Positions 4,384 through 5,328 of a DNA stretch of 5,328 nucleotides are shown in pieces. Position numbers and translations under genes: made by a program. The stretch lies in the NCBI GenBank assembly GCA_003525045.1, contig DQGF01000315.1, positions 5,214 to 10,541 on the forward strand, in the 5' to 3' direction. Each line of letters begins with the position of its first letter. Within the stretch, counting starts at the first letter, position 1. Source of the stretch: Pseudomonas sp. GTDB lineage: Bacteria > Pseudomonadota > Gammaproteobacteria > Pseudomonadales > Pseudomonadaceae. The notes beneath the pieces were generated by a model. That model ran no database searches, had not been told where the DNA came from, and saw only the letters and a list, made by a program, of their open reading frames with translations.

Positions 4384-5319
4384 ATGACGTCGGTGAACTC
4401 CTCCCAGGCTTCTTCCCGTTTCTCAAGGTTCAGCAAAGCCGAGTGCGTGCTGGTGCTGATTACCATGGTCTGGGGCGGCACCTTCCTGTTGGTACAGCAT
4501 GCGATGACCGTCAGTGGGCCGATGTTTTTTGTCGGCCTGCGTTTTGCCGCGGCGGCGATCATTGTTGCGCTGTGCTCCTGGCAGCAGCTGCGGGAACTGA
4601 CCCTGTTCGAACTCAAGGCCGGGGCCTTTATCGGTGTGGCGATCATGCTCGGATACGGCTTGCAGACCGTGGGCCTGCAGAGTATTCCCAGCAGTCAGTC
4701 GGCATTCATTACCGCGCTGTATGTGCCCTTCGTGCCATTGCTGCAATGGCTGGTGCTGGGACGTCGTCCGGGGTTGATGCCGAGCATCGGGATCATGCTG
4801 GCATTCACCGGGTTGATGCTGCTGTCTGGGCCTTCCGGGGCTTCTTTGAATTTCAGTCCGGGTGAAATTGCCACGCTGATCAGCGCCGTGGCGATTGCGG
4901 CGGAGATTATCTTGATCAGTACGTATGCCGGCCAGGTCGATGTGCGCCGGGTGACGGTGGTGCAATTGGCGGTGACGTCGGTGCTGGCGTTGCTGCTGGT
5001 GGTGCCGACCCAGGAAGTGATTCCGGACTTTTCATGGCTGCTGCTGTGCAGTGCGCTGGGCCTGGGCGCGGCGAGTGCGGCGATTCAGGTGGCGATGAAC
5101 TGGGCGCAAAAGAGCGTTTCGCCGACCCGGGCGACCTTGATCTATGCCGGTGAGCCGGTGTGGGCCGGGATTGTCGGGCGGATTGCCGGGGAGCGGTTGC
5201 CGGCGATTGCGCTGGTGGGTGCGGGGTTGATTGTGGCGGCGGTGATTGTCAGTGAGTTGAAGACCAAGGGTAAGGCTGCTGCGGCTGAGGAAGAGTTGGA
5301 GCAGGAAACACAAGGTTAA
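4384..5319 (+). CDS. EamA/DMT-superfamily transporter (RhaT/YdcZ-like exporter)
   Basis: This 311-residue inner-membrane protein has ten predicted transmembrane helices arranged as two EamA repeats, at roughly residues 21-40, 46-66, 78-98, 104-125, 131-149, 162-181, 188-207, 217-238, 245-267 and 273-290. First-repeat signatures are VLITMVWGGTFLLVQHAM (24-41), FVGLRFAAAAII (49-60) and IPSSQSAFITALYVPFVPLL (101-120). The second repeat ends with the typical TLIYAGEPVWAGIVG (251-265). A charged, Glu-rich tail follows (291-311). The family mostly exports amino acids and other metabolites; the substrate here cannot be predicted. The frame is open upstream to 4228, but that extension would overlap the regulator gene antisense and cross the promoter, so the ATG at 4384 is preferred. 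AAGG lies only 2 nt before this ATG, so the GTG at 4393 (11-nt spacing) is an alternative. The adjacent divergent XRE/cupin gene is the likely regulator. Confidence 0.92.
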   Translation: MTSVNSSQASSRFSRFSKAECVLVLITMVWGGTFLLVQHAMTVSGPMFFVGLRFAAAAIIVALCSWQQLRELTLFELKAGAFIGVAIMLGYGLQTVGLQSIPSSQSAFITALYVPFVPLLQWLVLGRRPGLMPSIGIMLAFTGLMLLSGPSGASLNFSPGEIATLISAVAIAAEIILISTYAGQVDVRRVTVVQLAVTSVLALLLVVPTQEVIPDFSWLLLCSALGLGAASAAIQVAMNWAQKSVSPTRATLIYAGEPVWAGIVGRIAGERLPAIALVGAGLIVAAVIVSELKTKGKAAAAEEELEQETQG

Positions 5320-5328
5320 GCTTCAAGA

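Overview
The window looks like chromosomal DNA of a Pseudomonas from the fluorescens/putida lineage. It is GC-rich, has a typical Pseudomonas REP hairpin at its left edge, and carries protein families common in that genus. No mobile element, CRISPR array, tRNA or rRNA is visible.

Left part (36-3095, minus strand, transcribed right to left). This is a compact three-gene operon for organosulfur use. It starts with an SfnB-type acyl-CoA-dehydrogenase-fold flavoenzyme (3095-1899). Next is a 149-residue protein corresponding to only the C-terminal helical domain of that fold (1888-1439). Last is a 467-residue FMN-dependent NtaA/SnaA/DszA/DmoA-type monooxygenase (1439-36). The second and third genes overlap by one base (TGATG). 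A sigma-54-like -24/-12 element sits just upstream of sfnB at 3137-3152, which fits the known sigma-54-dependent control of sfn genes by SfnR in P. putida. SfnB and the small protein have almost no Cys or Met, as expected of proteins made under sulfur starvation. The operon ends directly at a REP hairpin (about 5-31).

Middle part (3096-3735). An AT-richer promoter region is followed by a small minus-strand gene (3605-3264) for a predicted all-beta protein of unknown role. Its N-terminal half recalls the Ig-like beta-sandwich modules of large Pseudomonas surface proteins, but I do not recognise a named family.

Right part (3736-5319). A minus-strand XRE/cupin regulator (4311-3736) is divergent from a plus-strand EamA/DMT-type ten-helix transporter (4384-5319). 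Their shared intergenic region contains a perfect 12-bp palindrome with TATACT on both strands, so it could act as both the -10 region and an operator. The likely picture is a regulator controlling its own gene and the exporter. The ligand and transported substrate cannot be read from the sequence.

The most notable points are the stand-alone ACAD C-terminal domain with a clean 13-residue internal deletion, the DszC-like plus DszA-like enzyme pairing, the sulfur-poor protein composition, and the sigma-54 promoter. Together they suggest an under-characterised two-step organosulfur desulfurisation module.
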